Positions 15,073 to 23,164 of a stretch of DNA of 25,339 nt are shown piece by piece (the first letter of the stretch is position 1; each line of letters starts with the position of its first letter). The notes below the pieces were generated by a model. That model searched no databases, was not told where the DNA came from, and saw only the letters and a list, made by a program, of their open reading frames with translations. Origin of the DNA: CAYXWH01 sp964468755 (GTDB taxonomy: Bacteria; Chloroflexota; Dehalococcoidia; Dehalococcoidales; RBG-16-60-22); assembly GCA_964468755.1 (NCBI GenBank), contig CAYXWH010000021.1, positions 1 through 25,339 on the forward strand. The letters are read 5' to 3'. A program made the position numbers and the translations under genes.

Positions 15073-17037
15073 ATGGATACCTATCCGGAACCGCTGGGGA
15101 ACATACCACTGAAATGGCCATATCCGGTTCACTATGGTGAGGAGAATGAGGTTGTTGCCGATGTCCTTGTTATAGGTTGCGGTGTTGCCGGCAGCTTCAC
15201 CGCAATACATGCCGCCCGAAAGGGGGCAAAGGTTATCGTCGTGGACAAGGCTCCCATATCCAGAAGTGGCTCGGCAGGTGCCGGGATTGACCACTGGCAT
15301 GATGCCTGTACCAACCCGTGCTGCACCATTTCCCCGGAAGAGATGGTGGAGTCGGGCGGTGCCCAGGGCTCGTGCATCGGCGGATTTCCTTCTCAGCACG
15401 TTGCCTACATTGCATGTAAAGAGAGCTATGACGCCCTGCTCGACTTTGAGAACATGGGCATAGAAATCAGGGATGTGGATGATGAGTTTGCCGGCGCCGA
15501 GTTCCGCGATGAAGAGACGAAATTGCTGTTTGCCTATGACTATGATAACAAGCATACCATTCGATTGCGCGGAGGGGCGAACCTGAAGGCGGCACTCTAT
15601 AATGAACTCAAACGACTTGGTGTGGCAATGTATGAACATACTATGACGACCAGTCTGCTCACCGAAGGGGGCAAGACGGGTGCCAGGGTGGTTGGTGCCA
15701 CCGGAGTGAATGTAAGAACCGGCGAGTTTTATATCTTCAAGGCAAAAGCAACGGTGATGTCTGCCGGTGGGGCTACCCGTATATGGATATTCTCATCGGA
15801 ATTGAAGGGCTCCAATTCCGAGCACAAAGACCCCAATAACACCGGCGATGGTTTTGCCATGGCGTGGCGAGCCGGGGCTGAGTTTGCCCTGATGGAGAGG
15901 AGCGCTGCCGGAGGACCCGGTGGCCCCTTCGGCTATCCGGCGTATGGCGCCGGAAATGCCCACAATACCTGGTTTGCCTGTAGCATGGTTGATGCCGACG
16001 GTAAAGAAGTTCCCTGGGTAGACCGGGATGGAAGGGTGTTGAAAACGGTATCGGAGCGGTACCACCCGGCGCCCGGACAGAAGTTCTTTGTCCTTATGGG
16101 ACCTCAGGGACGGTATGAACACCGCTACCCGTACCTCATCCCCGATTTAAATGAGCGTATAAGGAAAGGCGAATACAAGCTGCCGTTATATGCTGACTTA
16201 TCCAGCATGCCCGAGCATGAGCGGAGGGCGATATTCGGTCTCATGGTCGGTAACGAAGGCAAGACCCGTATTGCTATCTATGATAAGTATACCGGAGCCG
16301 GCTTTGACCCGGATAAGGATATGCTGCAGGCGCATGGCATGGGAGCCGGGCCGACAGTAGTGCCCCAGTGGCGGTTTTTTGGCGCCGGGGGTCTGATGGT
16401 AGACTGGGATCTGAGGACCAATCTGGAAGGTCTGTATGTGGCCGGGAGCGAGATAGCCGGATTTGGCGGCTGTGCCGGTTCTTCGGCGGCGGGGAGGTAC
16501 GTGGGGAGAAAGGTAGCCGCATATGCCAGAGAAGCAGCGCCGCCGGTCATTGACCGGAAACAGATAGATGCCGAGAAGAAGCGGGTCTATGCGCCGGTAA
16601 AGCAAAAGGACGGGATAGGCTGGAAGGAGCTACAGGCGGGAATATGCCGCATAATGCAGGACTACTGCGGGGAGTACAAGACGGAAAGGATACTGCGGAT
16701 GGGGCTGTGGTGGCTCAATAGCATCCGGGAGAGCGAGGCAGCCAGGGCTTGTGCCCGGAACCCGCACGAGCTGTGGCGTACCCTTGAGTGTCTCTCGCGG
16801 CTTACCGTGGGTGAGATAATCATGCATGCCTGTCTCGCCCGCAAGGCGAGCAGCGCGATTCTGGGCTTCAATCGACTCGACTACCCGGAGGTTGATCCGC
16901 CGGAATGGATGAAGTTCGTGACCGTCAGGCAGGAGGGCGGTGAGGTGGAGGTTGGCGAACTGCCGCTTGATTACTGGCGGCTGCCGCCCAACGCACCCGG
17001 TCTGAAAGAGAACTACGGGCGGCATTGCAGTCTCTGA
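15073..17037 (+). CDS. Large FAD-dependent oxidoreductase, AprA/SdhA-like family
   Basis: The 654-residue protein has the FAD motif DVLVIGCGVAGSFTA at about residues 30-44 and VVDKAP after it. A Cys-containing segment, GIDHWHDACTNPCCT, follows. The second FAD motif is LEGLYVAGSEIAGFGGCAGS. In the C-terminal domain the family position held by ESRG-x-H in fumarate reductases reads ARKASSAILGFNRLDYPEVD, so the catalytic Arg is absent and the protein is closer in layout to AprA, where the motif is also altered. AAGGGGTGAAAG precedes ATG 15073. No ferredoxin gene is adjacent; the nearest Fe-S protein is at 10875. It is about 100 residues longer than its paralogue at 807-2453. The substrate is unknown. 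Confidence 0.85.
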   Translation: MDTYPEPLGNIPLKWPYPVHYGEENEVVADVLVIGCGVAGSFTAIHAARKGAKVIVVDKAPISRSGSAGAGIDHWHDACTNPCCTISPEEMVESGGAQGSCIGGFPSQHVAYIACKESYDALLDFENMGIEIRDVDDEFAGAEFRDEETKLLFAYDYDNKHTIRLRGGANLKAALYNELKRLGVAMYEHTMTTSLLTEGGKTGARVVGATGVNVRTGEFYIFKAKATVMSAGGATRIWIFSSELKGSNSEHKDPNNTGDGFAMAWRAGAEFALMERSAAGGPGGPFGYPAYGAGNAHNTWFACSMVDADGKEVPWVDRDGRVLKTVSERYHPAPGQKFFVLMGPQGRYEHRYPYLIPDLNERIRKGEYKLPLYADLSSMPEHERRAIFGLMVGNEGKTRIAIYDKYTGAGFDPDKDMLQAHGMGAGPTVVPQWRFFGAGGLMVDWDLRTNLEGLYVAGSEIAGFGGCAGSSAAGRYVGRKVAAYAREAAPPVIDRKQIDAEKKRVYAPVKQKDGIGWKELQAGICRIMQDYCGEYKTERILRMGLWWLNSIRESEAARACARNPHELWRTLECLSRLTVGEIIMHACLARKASSAILGFNRLDYPEVDPPEWMKFVTVRQEGGEVEVGELPLDYWRLPPNAPGLKENYGRHCSL

Positions 17038-17081
17038 GCGGCAGATATATTATCGCCACGATTGATATAGTTGATGGCGGT

Positions 17082-17099
17082 CCAGCTCTTCGTAGCTGG
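17082..17099. terminator. Short hairpin between convergent genes
   Basis: CCAGCT and AGCTGG form a 6-bp stem with a 6-base loop. On the + strand a T-run (CTTTTTTC) follows about 12 bases later. It is the only candidate terminator in the 70-bp gap between the flavoprotein and the acyl-CoA ligase. Confidence 0.35.
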
Positions 17100-17107
17100 T
17101 AAGATCG

Positions 17108-18796
17108 CTATTCTTTTTTCGTCTCCCGGTCACGGAGCACCCGTCTCAGAAACTTGCCGGTGGCTGTCTTGGGAATTTCCGGGATTATCTCCACAATCCG
17201 TGGATATTTATAGGCAGCCATTCGCTGCCGGCAGAAATCAGTCAATTCCTCCGGTGTCACCTCCTTATCGTAGCTCTCCCGTAGCGAGACAAACGCCTTT
17301 ACCGTCTCACCGCGGTAGGTATCCGGTATCCCGATGACGGCTGCCTCCCGTACCGCCGGGTGCTGGTACAGGACGTCTTCTACATCACGGGGCCACACTT
17401 TGAACCCGGAGACATTGATAAGGTCTTTTTTCCGGTCGACCACGTAAAACCAGCCGTCTTTGTCCATTTTGGCGATATCGCCGGTGTACAGCCAGCCGTC
17501 CCGGATGGCGTGCGCCGATTCTTCCGGTTTATGCCAGTAGCCCGGGACCACTCCCGGCCCTTTGATGGCCAGCTCGCCGGTCTCACCGGGTGCCATTTCC
17601 CTGGTGCCGCCTTCGATATCCATTATTTTGGCATAGGTATTGGGTACCGGGAAACCGATGGAGAGCGCCCCATATTCGGGGTCGACCTGGGCACGCACCC
17701 CGAGCGGGTTCAGGTGAGAAGGTGACGTGGTTTCCGTCAGTCCGTACAGGTTATGGATATAGATACCGACCGTCTCCTCGAACCTGTCGACAAATCCCGC
17801 CGGTACCGGAGCACCGGCGCTGTAAACCTTGGTGAACGATGAGAGGTCCCGCTTCTTGATGTCAGGGTGGTCGAGCAGGGCAATGAAAACGGTGACCGAA
17901 GCCAGGGTGAATGTTGCCCGCCATTTCTCAATGAGGCGGAGCACCTCGACCGAGTCGAACCGGTAATTGATAATGACCGGTATGCCGAGCAGTGAGGCAA
18001 TCGCCAGGTGGGCAATGGTGCCGGTAACATGGCACAGCGGGGCAACTCCCAGCACTATGTCCGAGGTATCCAGTCGGCAGCAGGCTTCATAGACTCTGGC
18101 GTTAAAGACGATATTGCCATGACAGTTCATGGCGCCCTTGGACGGCCCGGTGGTTCCGGAGGTATATATCAGGTGCCCGACATCGTCGGGGCTTATCCGC
18201 GTCCGGGGTGCCGTCTGGTTCCGGTACTGCTCGACCAGTTCCAGGAGGTCATCTGTCTCCGGCGGCTTCTGTTTCCGGAAATTTTTAAGCATGTCGGGGA
18301 CGGGTTGACCCGGTGGCAGAAAATCGACTTCCGAGGTGGTAATTACTTTCGCTACGGATGTGTTATCCAGCACCTCTTTTACCAGCTTATACGTGGTATT
18401 TTCCAGGGCGATAACCACCCTGGCGCCTGAGTCGTTCAGCAGGTATTCCAGCTCTTTGCCCCGGTGCATGGGATTTAATGGCACCACGATAGCCCCCAGC
18501 TTCCATATGGCATACTGGCTGATGAGAAATTGGGGGACATTTTGCAGGTCCAGGGCAATCCGGTCGTCTTTCCTGACACCCATATCGTAGAGAGCGGCGG
18601 CCAGGCTGTTCGCCATGGCATTCAGTTCCTCATAGGTGACGGTAGTGTCAAAGTAATGGATGGCGGGTGCCTGCGGCCTCCGGGATACCGAGTTCTCAAA
18701 GATGTCAATGGCGGTCATGGCGGGGATTTCGATATCGTGGGGCACTTCTTTGGGGTAATGGTTTAACCACGGTCTCCGCTCATAGAGATTGCTCAT
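17108..18796 (-). CDS. AMP-forming acyl-CoA synthetase
   Basis: The enzyme activates a carboxylic acid to its CoA thioester through an acyl-AMP. From ATG 18796 it has 562 residues. The AMP-binding motifs are LIYTSGTTGPSKGA, YGLTETTSPS, YTGDIAKMDKDGWFYVVDRK and the C-terminal PKTATGKFLRR with its catalytic Lys. AGGAAGG precedes the chosen ATG. The open frame extends to 18970, but that start would overlap the upstream dehydratase gene and adds a basic, unconserved stretch. It is the last gene of the minus-strand run, 47 bp after 4-hydroxybutyryl-CoA dehydratase. By context 4-hydroxybutyrate or a similar short hydroxyacid is a reasonable substrate, but medium-chain or aryl acids cannot be excluded. 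Confidence 0.9.
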   Translation of the reverse strand: MSNLYERRPWLNHYPKEVPHDIEIPAMTAIDIFENSVSRRPQAPAIHYFDTTVTYEELNAMANSLAAALYDMGVRKDDRIALDLQNVPQFLISQYAIWKLGAIVVPLNPMHRGKELEYLLNDSGARVVIALENTTYKLVKEVLDNTSVAKVITTSEVDFLPPGQPVPDMLKNFRKQKPPETDDLLELVEQYRNQTAPRTRISPDDVGHLIYTSGTTGPSKGAMNCHGNIVFNARVYEACCRLDTSDIVLGVAPLCHVTGTIAHLAIASLLGIPVIINYRFDSVEVLRLIEKWRATFTLASVTVFIALLDHPDIKKRDLSSFTKVYSAGAPVPAGFVDRFEETVGIYIHNLYGLTETTSPSHLNPLGVRAQVDPEYGALSIGFPVPNTYAKIMDIEGGTREMAPGETGELAIKGPGVVPGYWHKPEESAHAIRDGWLYTGDIAKMDKDGWFYVVDRKKDLINVSGFKVWPRDVEDVLYQHPAVREAAVIGIPDTYRGETVKAFVSLRESYDKEVTPEELTDFCRQRMAAYKYPRIVEIIPEIPKTATGKFLRRVLRDRETKKE

Positions 18797-18843
18797 GATA
18801 CCTTCCTCTCTTTGTACGTCCTTTCTGGCATTATACCGGCAGA

Positions 18844-20289
18844 CTAAGATTTGATGCCGCACAGCTTTTTGGTGGCGTTTTTCATTCCTTCTATGTTGGC
18901 GCGCCGGCCAATCATAATCTTCTGAGCCATAGGTGACCCGGCGCCGTGCAGGGATTCGGTAAGGTAGCATACCGCCCCGAGGCCCATGGTCAGGTTTTCA
19001 ATCAGGCGCAGTACGCGGATGCGGTTTTCGGTGGGGACTCCATCAACGGCTTTCAGGTATTTGTCAACGTACTTGCCTATTTCCGGGTGTCTGAAATCTT
19101 TTTCCGAGGGCATGGTAACCACCGTGCCGCCGGCGATGTCCTGCGCCAGTCTGGCAATTCTATAGGGGAACTCGGTGACATTCAGCTTGGATACATTGGC
19201 GAACAGGGTGTTAACCATGTAAGTTCCCGAGGGTTCCTGATGACCTTCATGGGCACAGGCAAGGCTGCAGCAAAACATGGTCTCATTCAGATGTATCATA
19301 TCGGTGATTTTGTCCCGGATAAGCGCGTTTTTGGCTGTACCCTGATATTCGGCGATGAGCTGGGCAGCACCAATAAGCACGTTCCCGATTCCGGATTTGC
19401 AGGCGTAGCTCTGCCGGTGATAGGAAGCAAATTTTTCCACCAGGTCGAAGGCAAAGTCCCATTCCTTGTACATGAACACCCGTTCCCAGGGGACAAAAAC
19501 ATCGTCAAAGATTACCATGCACTCCTGTCCACCGTAGAGCATGTTGCCGGCATCCATGTTGGGGCTGTCAATCTTGCGGGTATCGCAGGACTGCCGGCCG
19601 TAGATATAGATAATTCCCTGGGTGTCACTGGGGAGAGCAAAGGAGATAGCGTAGTCCTTGTCCTCTTCCCGCATCGCCCGGGTGGGCATGGTGATTATCT
19701 CGTGAGAATTTACCGCACCGGTCTGGTGTATCTTGTTGCCGCGGACAACAATACCATCCGGTCTTTCCTCGACTACCCGGAGGTACTGGTCCGGGTCCGG
19801 CTGGTCGGATGGGCGGAGGCTTCTATCCCCCTTGTTATCGGTCATAGCGCCGCAGCAGACCAGGTCTTCATCCTGAACATACTGCAGGTACTTCAAGAAC
19901 CTCTGGTTATATTCGGTGCCGTATTTCTGGTCGATGTCGTAGGATACCATGGACAGGGTATTCAGGGCGTCCATGCCAACGCAGCGCTGGAAGCAGGAGC
20001 CGGTATAGGCACCCAGCATTCTGCCCATCTTTGATTTATTTACCAGGTCTTCCGTGCCCTGGTGGATGTGGCAGAAACGGTTTATCTTCCTTCCGGTCAG
20101 GTGGGATGTAGCTGTCATTACCTTTTCAAATTCGGGCATTTCGGCGACTTCGTAGGTTGCCGCCATGCAGTTAAGGGTCGGTTTGATAATAGGGTTGTCT
20201 ACATGATTGGTAATCCGTTCACCAAACATGTATAATTCGAAGTTCATATTGCGTATGCTTTCGATGTATTCCTGCTTTGTCTTCATCAT
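18844..20289 (-). CDS. abfD: 4-hydroxybutyryl-CoA dehydratase / vinylacetyl-CoA isomerase family
   Basis: The 481-residue protein closely resembles the clostridial enzyme along its whole length as I recall it. This FAD and [4Fe-4S] enzyme removes water from 4-hydroxybutyryl-CoA by a ketyl radical and gives crotonyl-CoA. Of the cluster ligands known in Clostridium aminobutyricum (C99, C103, H292, C299), C99 and C103 are present at identical positions in GSCFQRCVGMD. The other two are H291 and C297 in YHRQSYACKSG, one residue closer together. T190 in HQTGAVNSHE and E445 in LTESLHGAGSP match further active-site positions. AAGGAGG precedes ATG 20289 (an ATGATG). It sits between an iron alcohol dehydrogenase and an acyl-CoA ligase with 50-bp gaps, forming a likely 4-hydroxybutyrate module. 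Confidence 0.88.
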   Translation of the reverse strand: MMKTKQEYIESIRNMNFELYMFGERITNHVDNPIIKPTLNCMAATYEVAEMPEFEKVMTATSHLTGRKINRFCHIHQGTEDLVNKSKMGRMLGAYTGSCFQRCVGMDALNTLSMVSYDIDQKYGTEYNQRFLKYLQYVQDEDLVCCGAMTDNKGDRSLRPSDQPDPDQYLRVVEERPDGIVVRGNKIHQTGAVNSHEIITMPTRAMREEDKDYAISFALPSDTQGIIYIYGRQSCDTRKIDSPNMDAGNMLYGGQECMVIFDDVFVPWERVFMYKEWDFAFDLVEKFASYHRQSYACKSGIGNVLIGAAQLIAEYQGTAKNALIRDKITDMIHLNETMFCCSLACAHEGHQEPSGTYMVNTLFANVSKLNVTEFPYRIARLAQDIAGGTVVTMPSEKDFRHPEIGKYVDKYLKAVDGVPTENRIRVLRLIENLTMGLGAVCYLTESLHGAGSPMAQKIMIGRRANIEGMKNATKKLCGIKS

Positions 20290-20339
20290 CAGCCTCCTTA
20301 GCGCTTGACTTACTCAGGTCGCTATAACTCCCATTGGTA

Positions 20340-21500
20340 CTACCAGGCATTTTGCCAGATGCCACGGACGTCTTCCAGCGTAAGCTTTTTGGGGTTGTTG
20401 GCGAGGAGCCGGGTAACATCCATGGTGGCTACCGCCATCCCTTCCAGAGCTTCCTGGGGCACACCGACGTCACGCAGTCGGGCGGGAATTCCAATGTCGG
20501 CTACCAGGGATTTTATCGCAGCTACTCCGCGTTCCGCAGCCTGCTCAGAAGTCATACCTTCAATGTTTACTCCCAGCATACGGGTGACAAACGCGTACTT
20601 GGCGAGGTCAGCGGAGAGGTTGCATTCCATAACGTAGGGGAGCAGCAGCCCGTTGGCTACCCCGTGACTCACATGGAAGCGGGCGCCGAGGGGATAGGCG
20701 AGGGCGTGGACGGCAGCCACGCCGGCGTTGCCGAAGGCGATACCGGCCAGAAGCGACCCTTCCGCCATGTGGCTCCTGGCTGTTTCGTCGGAGCCGTTGC
20801 TCACGGCAGTCCGGAGACTGCCCACAATCAGTTGCATTGCCCTGGCCGCCACGGCATCGGTGAAGTTACTGGCTTTATTGCTGGTGTAGCACTCAATGGC
20901 ATGGACGAGGGCATCAATGCCGGAGGCGGCGGTAACCTTCGGGGGACAGCCGTAGGTGAAGGTCGGGTCGACCAGTGCCAGTCGGGCAAACAGGTAAGGG
21001 CTTACCATTCCCTGCTTGAGTTGCTTCTCCGTATTGCTGAAAATGGCGATATTGGTAACCTCGCTCCCGGTCCCGGCGGTTGTCGGTATGGCGAAGACAG
21101 GTATGCCCGGGCCGGGAACCTTGTCGACACCGATGTAGTCCTGCACGTCGCCGCCGTGAGCCAGCAGCACGGAGAGTCCCTTGGCGGTGTCTATGCTTGA
21201 CCCACCCCCGAGTCCCACCAGAAGGTCGTACCTGCCTATGCGGAGCTCCCCGGCGGCAGCATTTAGCCTGGTCATGGTTGGCTCCGGTTCGGCGTCAGGG
21301 AACACATCAACGGAAAGATCGGCCCGGGATAGCTCGTCCTGTACCGGTTTTACCAGTCCCGCCTGATTGACGCCGGGATCGGTGACGATGAGCGCCTTTT
21401 TTGCCTTTACCCTGGTTGCCTCATCCGACAGGGTGTTGAGCGTGCCCGCTCCGAAACGAATTACCTGTGGTCCAGTAATTTGATAGGTTCCGGCTACCAT
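20340..21500 (-). CDS. Iron-containing (type III) alcohol dehydrogenase
   Basis: The 386-residue protein has the NAD-binding GGGSSIDTAKG at residues 98-108 and the PTTAGTGSEVTN motif at 139-150. Metal ligands are D196, H200, H265 and H279, all in their usual segments (GIDALVHAIE and HALAYPLGARFHVSHG). GGGAGGG precedes ATG 21500. The family includes 4-hydroxybutyrate dehydrogenase, which interconverts succinate semialdehyde and 4-hydroxybutyrate, as well as butanol, lactaldehyde and maleylacetate reductases. Its position directly upstream of the dehydratase favours the first. It follows lipA by 64 bp on the same strand. Confidence 0.92.
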   Translation of the reverse strand: MVAGTYQITGPQVIRFGAGTLNTLSDEATRVKAKKALIVTDPGVNQAGLVKPVQDELSRADLSVDVFPDAEPEPTMTRLNAAAGELRIGRYDLLVGLGGGSSIDTAKGLSVLLAHGGDVQDYIGVDKVPGPGIPVFAIPTTAGTGSEVTNIAIFSNTEKQLKQGMVSPYLFARLALVDPTFTYGCPPKVTAASGIDALVHAIECYTSNKASNFTDAVAARAMQLIVGSLRTAVSNGSDETARSHMAEGSLLAGIAFGNAGVAAVHALAYPLGARFHVSHGVANGLLLPYVMECNLSADLAKYAFVTRMLGVNIEGMTSEQAAERGVAAIKSLVADIGIPARLRDVGVPQEALEGMAVATMDVTRLLANNPKKLTLEDVRGIWQNAW

Positions 21501-21564
21501 ACTTCCCTCCCTTACATTATATCAAAACCAGTGTTATTTTATTGCACTGCACCTGCATTGATGA

Positions 21565-22458
21565 TTACCCGGTTACCGGCAGTCCCCGTGAAATTGTATT
21601 TCGACTCAGGGTGTTTACCATTTCTGCCGCCCGGTACGAGCTGCGGACAAAGGGTCCTGAGGCGATATAGCCGAAGCCCATTTCCTCTCCCAGTCTCCGG
21701 TACCCGTCAAATTCCGGCGGGGTGACATAGCGTAGTACCGGGTGGTGCTCCGGTGAAGGCGACAGGTATTGACCGATGGTCAACGCATCGCAGCCGGCAG
21801 CACGGAGGTCTTCCAGTACCGCAACTACCTCGCGGTATTGCTCACCCAGTCCCAGCATCAGCCCCGATTTGGTCAGTATCTTCTGGTTCATGGACTTTAC
21901 CGTTCGCAGCAGGTTGACAGAGCGCCGGTAATCTGCCAGGGAGCGCACCGACGGGTAGAGGCGGGGCACCGTTTCCACGTTGTGGTTAATAACCTCCGGT
22001 AAGCGGTTGACCACGCTTTCCAGCGCCTGGACAGAGCCCCGGAAATCGGGGATGAGAACCTCGACGGTTGTCCCGGGATTGATATGCCGGATGGCGTCTA
22101 TCGTTCTGCAGAAGTGGTCGGCACCGCCATCGGGCAGGTCGTCCCTGGTTACCGAAGTAACGACCACGTGTCTGAGCTTTAGCTGATTCACCGCCCGGGC
22201 AACGTTGACGGGTTCGGCGGGGTCAGGGGGAGACGGCTTTCCCTTGGTGATGGCACAGAAACGGCAGTTACGGGTGCATATATCGCCCAGGATGAGAAAG
22301 GTGGCCGTTCGGCGGGAAAAGCATTCCCCCATATTGGGACAGAGAGCGCTCTGGCAGACGGTGTGCAGTGAGAGTCCGCTGAGCAGCGCTTCCATCTGGC
22401 TCAGGATGGACGATGATGGCGCCTTCTTTTTCAACCACTCTGGATGCTTACCGGACAT
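21565..22458 (-). CDS. lipA: Lipoyl synthase
   Basis: LipA inserts two sulfurs into protein-bound octanoyl groups by radical SAM chemistry. The auxiliary cluster motif C-QSAL-C-PNMGE-C, the radical SAM motif C-TRN-C-RF-C and the C-terminal RSSY needed to bind the auxiliary cluster are all present. I chose ATG 22458 (MSGKHPEWLKKK, 297 residues), which overlaps the end of lipB by 11 bp; this matches the usual LipA start. An upstream ATG at 22527 adds 23 residues unlike the family. The lipB-lipA coupling fits their successive steps on the E2 protein encoded upstream. Confidence 0.95.
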   Translation of the reverse strand: MSGKHPEWLKKKAPSSSILSQMEALLSGLSLHTVCQSALCPNMGECFSRRTATFLILGDICTRNCRFCAITKGKPSPPDPAEPVNVARAVNQLKLRHVVVTSVTRDDLPDGGADHFCRTIDAIRHINPGTTVEVLIPDFRGSVQALESVVNRLPEVINHNVETVPRLYPSVRSLADYRRSVNLLRTVKSMNQKILTKSGLMLGLGEQYREVVAVLEDLRAAGCDALTIGQYLSPSPEHHPVLRYVTPPEFDGYRRLGEEMGFGYIASGPFVRSSYRAAEMVNTLSRNTISRGLPVTG

Positions 22459-23161
22459 AGTAGCCAATAAGTTCCTCAGCCGGTTTTTCGCTGATATTGA
22501 TATGAAAGACCCGGGCACATTGTTCACACAGGCATGAGGCTACTTCTTCAAGGGCAATCTCATGTCCCAGCACCTGTGCCATCGAGGTCGCCCGCCGGTC
22601 GGCTATGCCGCACGGGATGATGCCGGTGAAGTGCTTCAGGTCAGTGTTCACGTTCAACGCAAATCCATGCTTGGTCACCCATTGAGACACCCGGATGCCC
22701 AGGGCACAGATCTTGGCATGCCTCACCCAGACCCCCGGGTACTGCGGGTCACGGTGGGCGGTAATCGAGAAATGGTTCAGAGTCCGTATAATGACCTCTT
22801 CCAGCCGGCGCACATACTGGTGCAGTCCTGTTCCGTGCGTTTTAAGGTCGAAGATAAGGTACCCCACCAGCTGCCCCGGACCATGGTAGGTGACATCACC
22901 GCCGCGGTCAGTGCGAATGACCGGTATCCCTTTGCTGGCGAGCCGTTCTTGGGAGGTGAGGATATTTTGCTCGTTTCCCGAGGCACCGATGGTCAGCACA
23001 GGATGGTGCTGGAGAAGCAGGGCTATATCCGGAATGTCGCCGGCGATGCGGGCGGATACCAGATTGTTTTGCAATTGCCGCGCCTGCTCGTACTCGATAA
23101 TACCCAGGTTATATGCCCGGCAGAGGTTCAACTTGGGGACGGATTCTACACAATTTACCAT
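22448..23161 (-). CDS. lipB: Octanoyl-[acyl carrier protein]:protein N-octanoyltransferase
   Basis: LipB moves an octanoyl group from acyl carrier protein to a lysine of lipoyl domains. The 237-residue protein has RGGDVTYHGPGQ at residues 86-97, the catalytic Lys K150 (HAKICALGIR) and Cys C184 (IIPCGI). Their 34-residue spacing equals that of the known Lys/Cys pair of the E. coli enzyme. The start lies three bases after the lpd stop. It has about 20 extra residues at the C-terminus compared with E. coli, including a Cys-x2-Cys (CLCEQC). Confidence 0.95.
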   Translation of the reverse strand: MVNCVESVPKLNLCRAYNLGIIEYEQARQLQNNLVSARIAGDIPDIALLLQHHPVLTIGASGNEQNILTSQERLASKGIPVIRTDRGGDVTYHGPGQLVGYLIFDLKTHGTGLHQYVRRLEEVIIRTLNHFSITAHRDPQYPGVWVRHAKICALGIRVSQWVTKHGFALNVNTDLKHFTGIIPCGIADRRATSMAQVLGHEIALEEVASCLCEQCARVFHINISEKPAEELIGYYVR

Positions 23162-23164
23162 GGT

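Noticed and set aside
18946..20034. Long antisense open frame of 362 codons opposite the dehydratase
   Set aside because: It has no recognisable motifs and mirrors a strongly supported gene; it is a codon-bias shadow. The same holds for 13956-14849 and 20334-21200.
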